Below are positions 10,337 to 21,052 of a stretch of 64,000 nucleotides of DNA, one piece after another. Source of the DNA: Siphonodentalium dalli (lineage: Eukaryota > Mollusca > Scaphopoda > Gadilida > Siphonodentaliidae); the NCBI GenBank assembly GCA_032622095.1, contig CP136064.1, positions 109,044,004-109,108,003 on the forward strand, written 5' to 3'. Numbering within the stretch: position 1 is the first letter of the stretch; each line of letters starts with the position of its first letter. A model generated the notes under the pieces. The model saw nothing but the letters and a program-made list of their open reading frames with translations, was not told where the DNA came from and searched no databases. A program made the position numbers and the translations under genes.

Positions 10337-11074
10337 AAAAAACTTTTGCTTTTGTTGGTTTCATCATCCATGCACATACTTCCTGGGAGATGTTTTTTCC
10401 TCCACAAACAAAATTATCAAAAGAAATATTTGTATTTTAACTTCCTCAATTGTTTTTATTTCTTTCATACTTCATTCATTGTAGAACTATTTATTTAAGT
10501 TTATTTAAAGGTATAGGTTTGTATGGCTGATCCTATATTAATCTGCTATTGAAATGAACCAGAACTCAGGTCGGAGTCTATACACATCATGGGGTAGGGA
10601 ACACGCATGAACATATATATAAAATTATTTATAGAGCAATCAGTCATGAGCATATATTCCCCTCACACCCCCCCCCCCCCCCCACATCAAATTTCCAAGT
10701 GTTGAAAATTTTGACCACCCTTCCGTCTCCACATCCTAGAATATTATATCTTCTAACCCAGTTCTGTGGGACATACAATTACCTGGTATGTATAAAACAT
10801 GTATTGATTTGAATATAAAATGCAACACACTTTGTATATGTAACTCCATCAATAAAGTTGTACAAACAAGTTAATCCTTGAGGTATTCCAATTGATTAAA
10901 TTATGGCAAAAAACAAATATGTAATGAAATTATCGTGGCTGGAGTGATTAAATTTAATGAGGGATTGAAACATTGTTGACATCTGACATTTATTGTGCAG
11001 ATTCCAGCAGATATTTAGTGATAGAATGTTATCGTATAAACTGCTATCTGCTCTTACTTGTTCCCTGTCAGATG
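10337..11074. other. No feature recognised; one poly-C run
   Basis: AT-rich DNA containing a 16-bp C run at 10668-10683. No supported frame or repeat-family match. Confidence 0.45.
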
Positions 11075-11291
11075 TACAGTAATGCCCTAAATAAGTGACT
11101 CCTTAACCACAGCAGAATTATGGGTAATTTTTCAGGATTTAGTCGGAAATATGGCTTGTTGCCATTCATCGGAAAGCTCTCAGTGAGAGCTTTCAGATGA
11201 ATGGCAACAAGCCATATTTCCGACTAAATCCTGAAAAATTACCCATAATTCTGCTGTAGTTAAGGAGTCGATTATTTAGGGCATTACTATA
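11075..11291. mobile_element. Palindromic TA-flanked MITE, copy 3
   Basis: Full length with both arms intact, TACAGTAATGCCC to GGGCATTACTATA. It has one terminal base change on the right and TTTTTCAGGATTTAGTCGG in the arms. It is among the best-preserved copies for defining the family. Confidence 0.9.
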
Positions 11292-11326
11292 GGAACAACA
11301 TGCAGAGTTTTCATGGTGGTTACTAA

Positions 11327-11600
11327 TTAACCCTTCTATGACTGGAGCTTCCTGAAATTTTGCGAAAACCCTGTGCCGATGCATTCTCTTATATATGCGA
11401 GTCTCCCATAGGGAGCCTCGCATATATATTAAAGAGAATGCATTGGCCTAACAATATTTACCTTGACCTTGTAAGCCAATGCATTCTCTTATATATGTGA
11501 GGCTCCCTATGGGAGACTCGCATATATAATAGAGTGCACTGGCACAGGATCTTTAATGTTGCACCTGCACATGCAGCTCCCATCATGAAAGAAAGGTTAA
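11327..11600. mobile_element. TTAA hairpin MITE (TATGACTGGAGC end type), full length
   Basis: TTAA-CCCTTCTATGACTGGAGC opens and CTCCCATCATGAAAGAAAGG-TTAA closes. Two internal hairpins each pair GCATTCTCTTATATATG with its complement around CTCCCATAGGGAG. They are separated by CAATATTTACCTTGACC. The left hairpin has acquired a few extra bases (ATATTAAAG). The frames crossing it are palindrome artefacts. Confidence 0.85.
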
Positions 11601-11779
11601 TAAATTTTGTATAGAACTGCGACGAATTTGAAATCCATTTTATCACATTTTAGCCAGGAAAACAAATTCAAAAGGGCTGGGGTTAAAAAAAAAGTTAATA
11701 TTGATTTCATTAACCTAACCAAAGATGAAGTAAAGCAAAATATAACTATAGTAATTATAAGTCGACAAGGACCATAACT

Positions 11780-12385
11780 GTGGTAACAAGAGGTTGCACC
11801 ACGGGTGCTGGGATACCCCCATGGTGACAATTGAAATATGGGCAGGTCGGAAACAAAATTGTGAAAAAAATGTGAAATCCAACAAAGCCCTCATGATGCC
11901 AAACCTGCATACCAAATTTCATTGAGGTCTGATAACCCATGGTTGAGATATAAGAGCGGACGGACGGAAATCCAACATCTTCAGATAAAGAAAAAGGGAT
12001 AACTCTTGAACGTAAAATGTGAACACAGTCAATGAACACCCTTTTGAAAGCCCTCCTGATGCCAAACCTGCATACCAAATTTCATCGAGATCCGATAACC
12101 CATGGTTGAGATATATCAGTGGACGGACAGAAATCAAACATTTTCAGATAAACAAAGAGGGATAACTCTTGAATGGAAAATGTGAATAATGAACCCTCTT
12201 TTGAAAGCCCTCCTGATGACAAACATGCGTACCAAATTTCATCGATATCTGATATCCAATATCCATGGATATTATATATGGACGGACACATATACGGACG
12301 GACGGACACATATACGGATGGACGGACACATGTAATCCAGTATACTCCCCATCTTTTGGATTGGAGTATAAAAATGGGCAGACCA
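11780..12385. repeat. 163-bp tandem array ending in a GGACGG tail and hairpin
   Basis: CATGG recurs at 11938, 12101 and 12264, spacing 163 bp. Units share GATAACTCTTGAA, AAAGCCCTCCTGATG and CATACCAAATTTCAT. The array ends in repeated TATACGGACGGACGGACACA (12285-12330) and a hairpin TATACTCC...GGAGTATA. It has the same architecture as the 174-bp element but diverged sequence, so it is a second member of one structural class. Confidence 0.9.
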
Positions 12386-12469
12386 AACCTAAATTTGAAC
12401 TTTATCTCTATTTTCATATGATTAGTCCATATACCAGATTTGCAAACAAACAGATTAACTCTAACTAAA

Positions 12470-14180
12470 GCTATCACCCAGAAAGAAAAATAATCAACAA
12501 ATTATAAGACAACAAGGACAATAACTCTGGAAAAAATACGCGGACGAAATCCAAATTAGAAGACCTGGGCCCTGTTTCATGAAAGCAACTTATGACATAG
12601 TTGGGACTTAAGATGGTCATAAGTTCAAACTTCAGTCATAAGTGCGTTTCACGAACAAGGTCTTAACTTAAGATGGTCTTAACTTTGGTCTTAACTTTAA
12701 GACTAGTGTGAGGTGTCTTAAGATAATCTTAAAGTTAAGACACACGTGATATTAAAAGTGGCATATCGATCACAAATATGGCGGCCTATGTTATTTTGCA
12801 ATTACGGAGAGATCTACGACGAATTTGTAACTGTGCTTTTGAATTTAGAAAACAAAACATCTTTATTTGCATGGACAGCTTCTGTTAGTTACTGTTAGTT
12901 CATGACGGAAAAAATAGGATTTCTTTTCGTTGCTGACATTTCGAAGCAATGCGTCTAGTGACAATATTATTCTATTCGAAATGGTTGGAACATTATCACG
13001 TGGTGCTTTTTGGACATTAAATGCCCACGCCCATGTCGTGATTTTCAAGGCTGTCCAAATTTTTGTCATGTTTTTTTTGCAGGGGTGGGATGACCATTGT
13101 ACAGCATACTGTATATATGATATACACACCCGTAACGATGACACCCCTTAATGCGAGTGTGCTAATGAAAACGTAGTTATATATATCCATGGTATGACAA
13201 CCGATAGATATACATCTGCATAAAAATAATAAAAAAGTTATTTTAACAAATATTTTTAATTTCCCTTTGAATCGAAAAATGACCTATGTGTGCCCTGATG
13301 ACATCGCCGATTTATTTTGATTATTGCTACACGTAGAGAGCGATGGTCGATAAGACACGCGCTATGTCGGCTCACCTAAAAAAATTGCCGCCTGATCATT
13401 GCTCTCAGTGGATTAACTCGGCGTGAATGCATGGTCGCAGTCCCATATAATCATATTGTCTTATTTCTGACACCGCCACTCACCAGTAAACGCAAAGCTC
13501 ATCATTTTAAGAGCCTGCGATGTACTCATGTTCGAATTTACATCGTGGAACCCATGCAAGTCTGAGATCCATATGCGAATATAATGCCACTGATTATAGA
13601 CACTAAGATACATGCGCTGATTCGCCCACCCCACCCCAGTCGCTATCCAGCATCCCTGTCACACAATAATGCACAAGCCCACATTTTTTTGTTCCGGACT
13701 GTAGAAAATTGTCGATAACCAGTCTAAATGAGCGGGAACTTAACTTACTACTTAAGTAGGACTTAATCTTGTTTTATGAACGCGTTCTTGAAACGGAAAA
13801 GTTACATCATAAGATCCACCTTAGATCTTAGATTAAGTCCATCTTAAGATAATCTTATGACCTTGCTTCATGAAACAGGGCCCTGTATTTTTATATGAGT
13901 AATACATATATCAAATTTGAAAACAATCAGACAGCTAATGTTATCATCCAGAAACCAAACTAATCGGCAAATAAAAGTCGAGGAGGACCATAACTCCGGC
14001 AAAAATTGGTAGACAACCCAAATTTGAACTTGACCTGTATTTCCATGCACAAACTTTGAAAACAATCAGATAACTAAAACTAAAGTTATTATCTGGAAAC
14101 CATCTTGGGTGGAGGGACACATGCCCACATGGATGGACACCGGTGATATAGTCCCCCAAATTTTTTTTTCTGGGGACAAA
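12470..14180. repeat. Dispersed GGACA-tailed repeat, split by a transposon
   Basis: 12470-12564 and 13886-14180 are two parts of one repeat interrupted by the element at 12568-13882. The right part is itself about one and a half units: AACTCCGG, CAAATTTGAACTTGACCTG, TTTGAAAACAATCAGA and ACTAAAGTTATTATC. It ends in GGATGGACA and a TTTTTTT-TCTGGGGACA terminus. A related copy lies at 14750-15083. Confidence 0.75.
12568..13882. mobile_element. 1.3 kb TIR transposon, GGCCCTGTTTCATGAA ends, CTG duplication
   Basis: The 16-bp termini GGCCCTGTTTCATGAA are perfectly inverted (12568-12583 and 13867-13882), and imperfect similarity continues inward through CTTAAGAT-rich subterminal repeats. The flanks are CTG on both sides (12565-12567, 13883-13885). 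The paralogous repeat at about 14033 reads GACCTGTATTT with no insertion, which shows that CTG is the duplicated target. A 3-bp target and GG-type ends recall PIF/Harbinger-like elements; that assignment is inference. A short frame from 12778 (MAAYVILQLRRDLRRICNCA...) is basic and could be a relic of a transposase N-terminus, but it is too short to name. Confidence 0.85.
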
Positions 14181-14203
14181 CATATATATTGTAAACTATA
14201 TTA

Positions 14204-15675
14204 TTAACTCTTTCATCCCTGAATATACAGATATAGATATCCCAGAACCCTGGATTTACAGTAAAATTATGTGTCCCTGATATATTGCTTCAATACTACC
14301 TTTAGAGTGATGTCGGATATGGTAAACTGCATGTTTTATGATCATTAATAAGTGACCTTCAATTTGTGTTATATATCAGTTGGTGACCTCACCTCAAAAT
14401 GATATCTCAGGTGTGTACAGGTGAGAACCGAGTAGGGACATTGAAGTTGAACCCCAATATATACTATAGTTGCATGTATCACCTGTATCTGGGATATCAA
14501 CTTTGCATAACAATGTTTCCCACAAATACATACATGTATGTATCAATTCTTTGCAAGTGGTTGTGATGACATCATGCATGGTTTCAAATGTTTTACCAAT
14601 CATTCATTGAACCTAATTGGTTTAATGAAAGGCATGAGCAGACCAGCACTGACCTAGCTAGTATGCCCAAAAAGACGTTATTTGACCGAAATAGAATTTT
14701 CCCACATTTAGCAATTTTTAATAGGCTCACACGGATTTACTTGTCAGTATGCTGAGGAATTATGAGTAACATTCCAAATAAAATAAAAGGCCGTCCGGCC
14801 AGTGTCCCCCGAAAAAGTGGCTTCATCAGCTTTTCTGAACAAAATAACAAGGACCCTAAATCCGATACTAAATTTCAAATAACACTCGCAAAAATGGGCG
14901 GAGCAAACCCATATTCGAAGTTGACCTGTATTTTGGTCTGATAAACTCACCTATGAAATTTGCTTTTGATCTAATAACCGAAACTAAAGTTATCATCCGG
15001 AAACCATTTCCGGATGCACACACGGATGGACGGTTGCCGGCTATTTTAATAGTCCCCTGATTTTTTTTTGCGGGGACAACAACTGCCAATGTCCTGATCT
15101 GATTCTCAAAATGATTATGAATGTCAATGTCATGTTCAAAACATGCAAGTGCAACTATCATTATTAAAGTCGCGCTGGTACGGTGATTTTCGTAACATTG
15201 TGTCGAAAGTAGGAGACATTAGACGGATACCACAAATAAAACATCGTTTGAAAGGTCAACATCATCTTCTTTATTTAATAAACGTAATAATGTTATCGGT
15301 ATGTGTTTGTGATAAACAATAATAGACCAAATAAAAATGTGACTCAAAACATCACACCTGTCGGCAGAGCATCCTGGAGCATCACCAATTTTTAGGAAAC
15401 ACCAAAATAGTAATCATGAATGACGTCATACAGGTGTTGTCTACATTTAAGCCTGGAAAATCTCTTAATGGCATACATGTTAGGTTTTCCTATGCACCAA
15501 TCAATTAGTATTGATACCGAATACCACCCAATGGATATACAAATCGCTAACCAATAAAATCTGGAAATATTGTATTATTCCTGAAAATTGCGATCTGCCC
15601 GCTACTGCGGGCTGCCGGGATGAACGTAAATTAAGTCGTGTCCACTTTAGCGGGCTGCCAGGTTGAAAGAGTTAA
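14204..15675. mobile_element. Candidate 1.47 kb TTAA element, CTCTTTCA ends
   Basis: The bounds are TTAA-CTCTTTCA and TGAAAGAG-TTAA, an 8-bp perfect terminal repeat in the TTAA context used by several other elements here. Beyond these 8 bp the ends diverge (TCCCTG versus ACCTGGCAG). The interior has no transposase and contains the GGACA-tailed repeat at 14750-15083. The short TIR makes this less secure than the CCCTTT group. Confidence 0.5.
14750..15083. repeat. Dispersed GGACA-tailed repeat, second copy
   Basis: It is collinear with 13950-14180: GTTGACCTGTATTT, ACTAAAGTTATCATC and CGGAAACCAT, then a GGATGGACGG stretch and the terminus TAGTCCCCTGATTTTTTTTT followed by GCGGGGACA. The pairing of TGTCCCC/TCCCC with GGGGACA at the two ends suggests short terminal inverted repeats. 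Confidence 0.7.
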
Positions 15676-16064
15676 TGGCAAGTTTTGATGTTGCAAACCA
15701 ACCATAATCGAGATGGCTATTCCAGTCATTTTGCAAACACCAGAGCAAGCATGATAAAAATATATCTGTTCCTTAATAATGTATTCCACAGTAGATGAAG
15801 ATCCCAGGTCAAGATTGCATGATCTAGGTGACTTTGGTGAGCTGATTTTGCTTTGCGTCACTTAAAATTATGGAATTTCTACAAGGTAATCAGTTCAGTA
15901 TTTATTGCGATATTGGTTCACAAATGTCACAAAAATCATGCAACCTCGAGCTGGGACCACCCCCTATAGTGAAAATGAGTATTAAGGAACAATATAGTCC
16001 CTTCCTTGTTTGTTCAGAAGATAAAAAAGTTCACAGGTTTTGAACAGGTGGAATATGATCTCTA
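15676..16064. other. No feature recognised
   Basis: AT-rich, no supported frame, no repeat match. Confidence 0.45.
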
Positions 16065-16072
16065 TATATGGC

Positions 16073-16439
16073 CAAGCCTGAGTTTGGTGTGTCTGTCATT
16101 TGCAGAATGAGGTTCCCAGAGGGTGAATTTAGTGACATGGGCTAACATCACTAAATTCACCCTCTGTGGACCTCACTCTGCTCAGGCCTCATCTTCTCTG
16201 GAAAGTTTCCTTATTATAAAATTTCTATAGAAACTTCTTCACATAGATTATATTTGTGTTTTAGTTTAGTTTCTCTATGTCCCCAAATTGGCAGATGACA
16301 CATTGCATAATCGAGGTTCCCAATGGGTGTACATCACAACTTCAATCCGAGTCTATGTCTCCCAAAGCAGATGAGGCTATGCAGAATGAGGTTCCGAGAG
16401 GGTAAATTTAGTGATGCTAGCCCGCTATATCCAGGCTTG
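16073..16439. mobile_element. hAT-like MITE (CAAGCCTGAG ends), copy 1
   Basis: It starts CAAGCCTGAGTTTGGTGTG and ends CCAGGCTTG. The flanking 8-mers TATATGGC (16065) and TCTATGGC (16440) match at 7 of 8, as expected for an old hAT-type duplication. Near each end lies a palindrome built on GAATGAGGT.CCCAGAGGG. The right one is cut short by loss of its second arm. Confidence 0.82.
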
Positions 16440-16887
16440 TCTATGGCCAGAGTAGAGATTCATGACATGATGTATTTTTTCACACTGAGGAGCTAAATAA
16501 CTCTCTTCATTATACCGTGAATATAGACCTGAATTAAAGACTCCATATAAGTAACAGCTCTTTAAATATACACACGATATCCCTGGGTGATCAAAGACAC
16601 AGAACCAATAAAATTCACATTTGAAAATGGGTTGCGGGGTATATCCTCATCATAAACTGGTGATCTGACCCAGTTCATTAGAATAAAAAGAACATAGCGA
16701 AATCATCAATCCTGTTAATGACTGTGTGATTACAAATCGAATAGACTGGTAACCGACTTGAATTACGTAATTTATGGTGAAGAATTACAGAGATGGTCTT
16801 TATGGCGTATTTCACAATATAGACAGACAAAGGAATGATGATAACGACATTGGTGACAAAAATAAATCACAAACAGCTCTGTCAACA
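16440..16887. other. No feature recognised
   Basis: No supported frame or repeat match beyond the flanking target duplication. Confidence 0.4.
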
Positions 16888-17129
16888 TTAACCCTTTGAG
16901 TGCCAGGGACCGATCTCATCGGCCCTAAACCTACAAAATAAGTCTGTTAAAGAATATAAGAATAAATTATTAAAATTGTAAAAAAAAAAAAAATAAAAAA
17001 AAATTGGTAGGCCAATGCATTCTCTTATATATGCGAGGCGACCTATGGTCGACTCGCATATATAAGAGAATGCATTGGCACAGGGTATATGGGTTGATAC
17101 AAAAATCGACCTGGCACTCAAAGGGTTAA
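16888..17129. mobile_element. TTAA hairpin MITE (GAGTGCCAGG end type)
   Basis: TTAA-CCCTTTGAGTGCCAGG and its exact inverse CCTGGCACTCAAAGGG-TTAA bound the element (the right end lacks one G/C step). Inside, a poly-A/TA-rich stretch precedes one full hairpin of ATGCATTCTCTTATATATGC with the centre GGCGACCTATGGTCGAC, the same core as in 3309-3682. A different outer end on a shared hairpin core is the notable point. Confidence 0.85.
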
Positions 17130-17271
17130 GGTCACACCACAGGGGCAACGAGCTCCAAGGAGTCCAAGCCCCATTATATACACGCCTGCTATACGTCAAG
17201 GTTCTATAATAACAAGACCTTTATGAGGCACGTATATAATAATAGTGTACAAGGGCAGCAGATGAGAGGTT

Positions 17272-17286
17272 GGGGGGGGGGGGGGG
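17272..17286. repeat. Poly-G run (15 bp)
   Basis: Uninterrupted G run; similar runs lie at 19791-19807 (17 G) and 41747-41768 (22 G), and a C run at 10668-10683. No functional claim is made. Confidence 0.9.
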
Positions 17287-17387
17287 TTGCAGCGGAGAAC
17301 ATTACGACCCCTTGTGGTCATATTCACCCGACGATCTTTTAAACTTTTCATAAATCATACTTCCTCAGTGTTCAGAATAGGTATGGT

Positions 17388-17651
17388 TTAACCATTTCTT
17401 TACTAAATGGATTCTCCCATTCAGTTATGAATGTATAGATTGGAATATTCTATTATTCAATTGGAGGGATGTCCAGAAAGTATAAGCAGACGACAAACAG
17501 ATGAAAAGATAACACAAGCACAGGAGTAGTCCTATTAATTCATTGGTGGGAAATGTTCAGATAAAGTTTGGTAAACATTAATTGTTGGACTTAATATCAG
17601 AACATTTCTTAACTACATGTACTCATCAATGAGTATTAAGTAAGAAAGGGC
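17388..17651. mobile_element. TTAA-type repeat with CTTTACTAAATGG end, copy 1
   Basis: The left end is TTTAACCATTTCTTTACTAAATGG-like (TTAA at 17388). The right end, ACTCATCAATGAGTATTAAG followed by AAGAAAGGG, lacks the second TTAA. The interior contains AATTGGAGGGATGT, AAGCAGACGACA and a foldback of TGTTCAGATAA and its complement. Other copies: 19984-20395 (reversed), 28674-29092, 37256-37499, 39598-39790 and 42262-42349 (reversed). Confidence 0.7.
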
Positions 17652-17720
17652 CATGATCATGTACAATCTACAGTTGACTCTAACAAAAGTTGGATTCTTG
17701 CTAATTGTATATCCTTTCAT

Positions 17721-17886
17721 CCCTAGGGTTAGTTCACCAAAATAGACTAATCAGATTAAGAGATATTTTAATATTTGGACATTACGAGTCTCTTAATCCT
17801 CATATGAGGATTAAGAGACTCGTAATGTCCAAATATTATAAAATCTCTTAATCCAATTAGTCTACTTTGGTGGAGCTACCCTAGGG
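17721..17886. mobile_element. Foldback element, CCCTAGGG ends, central perfect palindrome
   Basis: CCCTAGGGTTAGTTCACCAA (17721) is mirrored by TTGGTGGAGCTACCCTAGGG (ending 17886). The arms then carry TAGACTAATCAGATTAAGAG and ATATTTGGACATTACGAGTC. These close on a perfect inverted centre around CCTCATATGAGG (17797-17808). The arms are nearly complete complements, giving one long hairpin. No other copy was noticed. Confidence 0.8.
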
Positions 17887-17990
17887 TCAAGAAATATATA
17901 TAATACTCATATAAATAATGTCTTGAATTGAAAAGAATAAAAACAGGTCTCTGTTTTTCATGTAAAGTAAGTCGTGGAGACGGGGACCAA

Positions 17991-18851
17991 ACCTGTTTAA
18001 TCTCCCGGATCGTGCGGGAGACTACCGGTTTGAGGCCTCATCTCCCGCGCTCCCGGATTAAGCTTGTAATCTCACGGTTTCAATCAAATCAACAACAACA
18101 AAAAATTTAATGTCAAAATTCTCAGAACGCGGAAGTGTTTTCAATTGAAACCACGTGTGAACGAGATTTGTCGTGATCAGGTGTGCTCCATTGATGACCG
18201 GAGTAGACACCGTGGCCTGCCTCTGGCGTTTATTAACACTGCATCTTTGTCAGACGAAATTAATTGAATGTATGGCAGTTTATTTTCTTTGGGGATCAAT
18301 AATTACTATAAGCACCCAAGCATGGCGTGTTAGTAAATAAATGCACATGCTATATATACTGGGGTTGGGTTTATTTCTGCAATAAATCGTTCTAGTTTAC
18401 TAGTTCTTGTGTTAAATTTAGAAATGTCCGGTGTTTTAATTCGGCGAAACGCTGCCGAAATTACAGTGACGAAGTTGTTGATAGTCCATCGAAATGACGC
18501 CGATATGACTCCAAGTATAGGGATTTGTAGGCCGAAGAATTTTCTTGGTTTTAAATGTTATAACGCTAGACATTGATATCACTAATAAAATAGATTATCA
18601 ACAAAAAATATTCAATTTTCAATAAATACATTCAAATGTGATCAGAAATATGCATTTACATTAATTCATCCTTTGAAAAGTGAAGATTAATTACATTTAA
18701 CTACTTTAAAATCACTACCCACCATTTTTCAAAGGAAGAAATGTGAAAATGTTACTTTTTAGCTACAATTTGTAATCTCCCTGACAAGACCCAAATCTCC
18801 CTGACTGAAGGGGCAGAATCTCACTGACAGATTTTTAGGCATTAAACAGGT
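17991..18851. mobile_element. Possible TIR element, ACCTGTTTAAT ends
   Basis: ACCTGTTTAAT at 17991 is perfectly inverted at 18841-18851. Subterminal TGTAATCTC and ATCTCCC motifs occur near both ends. No target duplication is evident and 11 bp may be coincidental. The interior shows no protein I recognise. Confidence 0.35.
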
Positions 18852-19983
18852 CTTGATAAATCTTTATTTTTGGAAGATTATATGGCCCTAAATGTTTCCA
18901 GTGCCCTATTATATATATATATATCAGTTGACACAAAATGTACTACAGGTATCGGCATGAACTCAGAACAATGGTTGGCTTTCAGTGCATGATCGAGATA
19001 GGGGATTCCAAAAGACAAATAGTAGTTCCAAACACATATCGAATGATGGCTGATTTGTGAGCATGCCAGTGAGTAGATAACGCAGTACATCTGCATACAA
19101 AGTCGAAACCACTCAGCCACGACATGAGTAATGTGATAAAAACATATTCATCACGACTTTTTGATTTACAAGCAGACTCACATTGGAAATCAATGACTAT
19201 GAATCCCATCGCGGTAATCGTGTTGGCTTCATCATAGGCGATCTGAGTGTTCACAGACACATGGGAAACTCGTTATTGAAACAATAATACAGATTAGCTT
19301 AATTTGTTGGAATCGTAAATAGTGTACAATGAGATAGATATGCCTTTGGCTGATGAAGGGATTTCTCAGTTAGCAGAATTACAGCTTGGCAGGCGATTCC
19401 ATGGATTTTAGGGAGAAAGAGATATAGTACATATTTTTCTTGATACATACACCTACATTGTTAGTATAAAGTCTGGTACCAAGTAATCAATACTGTTAAC
19501 ATACATAAATAGCAGACTAGTGTTTAACTCAACTTCAGAACTGTTCAAGTGCAAAATTAAGTACTAGTAGACAGTGATTCTAAAGGTGACTGCATGCGCC
19601 AATGGAACCAAAGCTTTTCCTGACATGTGCCCCTCCAATGGCTACAAACTGAGTAGCCATAAACAGTCAGATACTCAGCTAAAATGGGTCCAACAACCCT
19701 CACACAGGTGCACAATTTCCCATGGTGCTTTTGAAATATGTGACAAGTTTAAAAGAAAGGTGCAAAATTTTTAACACACACACTTTTACAGGGGGGGGGG
19801 GGGGGGGTTGACTGGTATCAGAAGCGTTCCAATTGTTAGAAAACTCCAATCAAATATCCCTTAATAGTTGTGTTGGATATTATCCAACTAAGGGTGATTT
19901 CAGTATGTATTTGACTGAAAGAAGGAACAATATTCAACTTGGTCTGAAAACAACATAATCTGCACTAAATATTGGTCCAAAAT
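18852..19983. other. No feature recognised
   Basis: It holds a short (TA)n run near 18912-18924 and a 17-bp poly-G run (19791-19807). The 80- and 92-codon minus-strand frames at 18878-19260 overlap each other and show no motif. Confidence 0.45.
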
Positions 19984-20395
19984 TTAACCCTTTCTTTCCT
20001 ATATACTCATGGACGAATTGAGTTATTCTACAGAATAAACCTGTTTATTGTCGCAATTGTGATATTTGATTACATTTATTTGTGGTTTTATGTCAGCTGG
20101 TCACTAACGCAAAACTCATGTCATAGGAATGGCAATGGGGCGGTCACGGACGAAAAACAGCATTTCGCTATCCACATATATCTTAGCTCAGACTTGGACT
20201 AATGGATGAGTAGTCCCCTTAGGAAATGTTCAGATAATAAGTTTGACAATCAACTGGTCATTTGTTCAACTTATTATCTGAACATTAACTGCCAATAAAT
20301 AGAACACCTTCTGTACTTGTATTATCTGTCATCTGCTTAATTTTCCTGAAAATCCCTCCAGATGAATAACAGACCATTCCAATGTATAATTTTAT
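19984..20395 (-). mobile_element. TTAA-type repeat, copy 2, reversed and interrupted
   Basis: TTAA-CCCTTTCTTTCCTATATACTCA corresponds to the inverted right end of this family. After about 190 unrelated bases, GGATGAGTAGTCCCC resumes the repeat, with the foldback of TGTTCAGATAATAAG (20228) and its complement (20266-20283). Both edges of the inserted block carry ATGG, a possible 4-bp duplication. The far end is truncated. Confidence 0.6.
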
Positions 20396-20463
20396 ACCAT
20401 TGTCCAAAGAAGGTACAGTAATATAAACAAATTATCATTACTTTTGCTCTATTTACTTAAAGC

Positions 20464-20500
20464 TTTCGGCCCGATTTGGCCAGATCTGGACCTTCATCAG
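20464..20500 (-). ncRNA. Hammerhead-ribozyme-like core, left arm
   Basis: On the minus strand it reads CTGATGA, then a stem II of GGTCC paired with GGGCC around an enlarged loop (AGATCTGGCCAAATC), then GAAA. The stem III and cleavage triplet are not canonical: after GAAAGC the expected NUH on the 3' side appears as GTA, leaving an A-A apposition. It is most likely a decayed copy. Confidence 0.5.
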
Positions 20501-20607
20501 GAAAAATCTAATTTTAGAACACAACTACTTCTTGTCAGATTAGCATAAATTCACATAATTGTCAATGAGTCAACACACGCTGTGACGTTGGTTATAATCA
20601 ATTCAGT

Positions 20608-20886
20608 GTGAAACAGTATGTCAATTGCCAGACTAGAAACTTGGTCTATGCATTGACATGTGAAGTGTGTGCCATGGCCGTATATGTGGGTGAACATGAA
20701 CGATCTTTGATTGAACATGTCAAAGAACATATACAGGATATTAGGTTAAACCCTTACATGCCCATATATGACCACTATCGAGCTCCGGGTCACAGAGGTG
20801 TGAGGGACTTGAAGGTAGCGGTGGTTGAGTTTGTCACTCTGAACGGCGGGAAGCGAGAGAGCCTAGTTAGAGAAATATGTGGATGA
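20608..20886 (+). pseudogene. GIY-YIG endonuclease domain fragment of a Penelope-like element
   Basis: The 92-residue open stretch shows the GIY-YIG nuclease pattern. The first strand is NLVYALTC (residues 11-18, the GIY position). Next come AVYVGE (24-29, the YIG position), the conserved Arg at 32 (ERSL) and His at 41 in KEHIQDIR. Cys 7, 18 and 21 and a later GHRG fit the zinc-binding layout of Penelope-type domains. After GKRESLVRE a TGA stop interrupts the expected helix, so the C-terminus is broken. The ATG used is simply the first in frame. The reverse transcriptase that should precede it is absent. In an intact element this domain nicks target DNA for primed reverse transcription. Confidence 0.8.
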
Positions 20887-21025
20887 GGAAGTTTGGAACG
20901 TGGGAAGGCAATGGTAATGGTTTCAGCATGAAAACAAGCCATTCCACACCGATATTTAGAAGTAGATTACCAGATACGACGTGGCAACATGCTAATCTGA
21001 CAAGTGTTCTGAAATTTGATTTTTC

Positions 21026-21052
21026 CTGATGAAGGTCCAGATCGGGCCGAAA
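21026..21052 (+). ncRNA. Hammerhead-ribozyme-like core, right arm
   Basis: CTGATGA (21026-21032), stem II GGTCC/GGGCC (21034-21038 with 21044-21048, five pairs including one U-G) with loop AGATC, then GAAA (21049-21052). The spacing of the conserved core is exactly that of a hammerhead. The stem III side (GCAGAAGTAA) pairs weakly and lacks a clean NUH triplet, so activity is doubtful. Position just downstream of the endonuclease frame matches Penelope-like elements. Confidence 0.55.

Noticed and set aside
10109-11646. Frames with SYICES/RIYKRMH type text
   Set aside because: They come from the ATGCATTCTCTTATATATGC hairpin of the TTAA MITEs and recur at 16888, 36505 and elsewhere.
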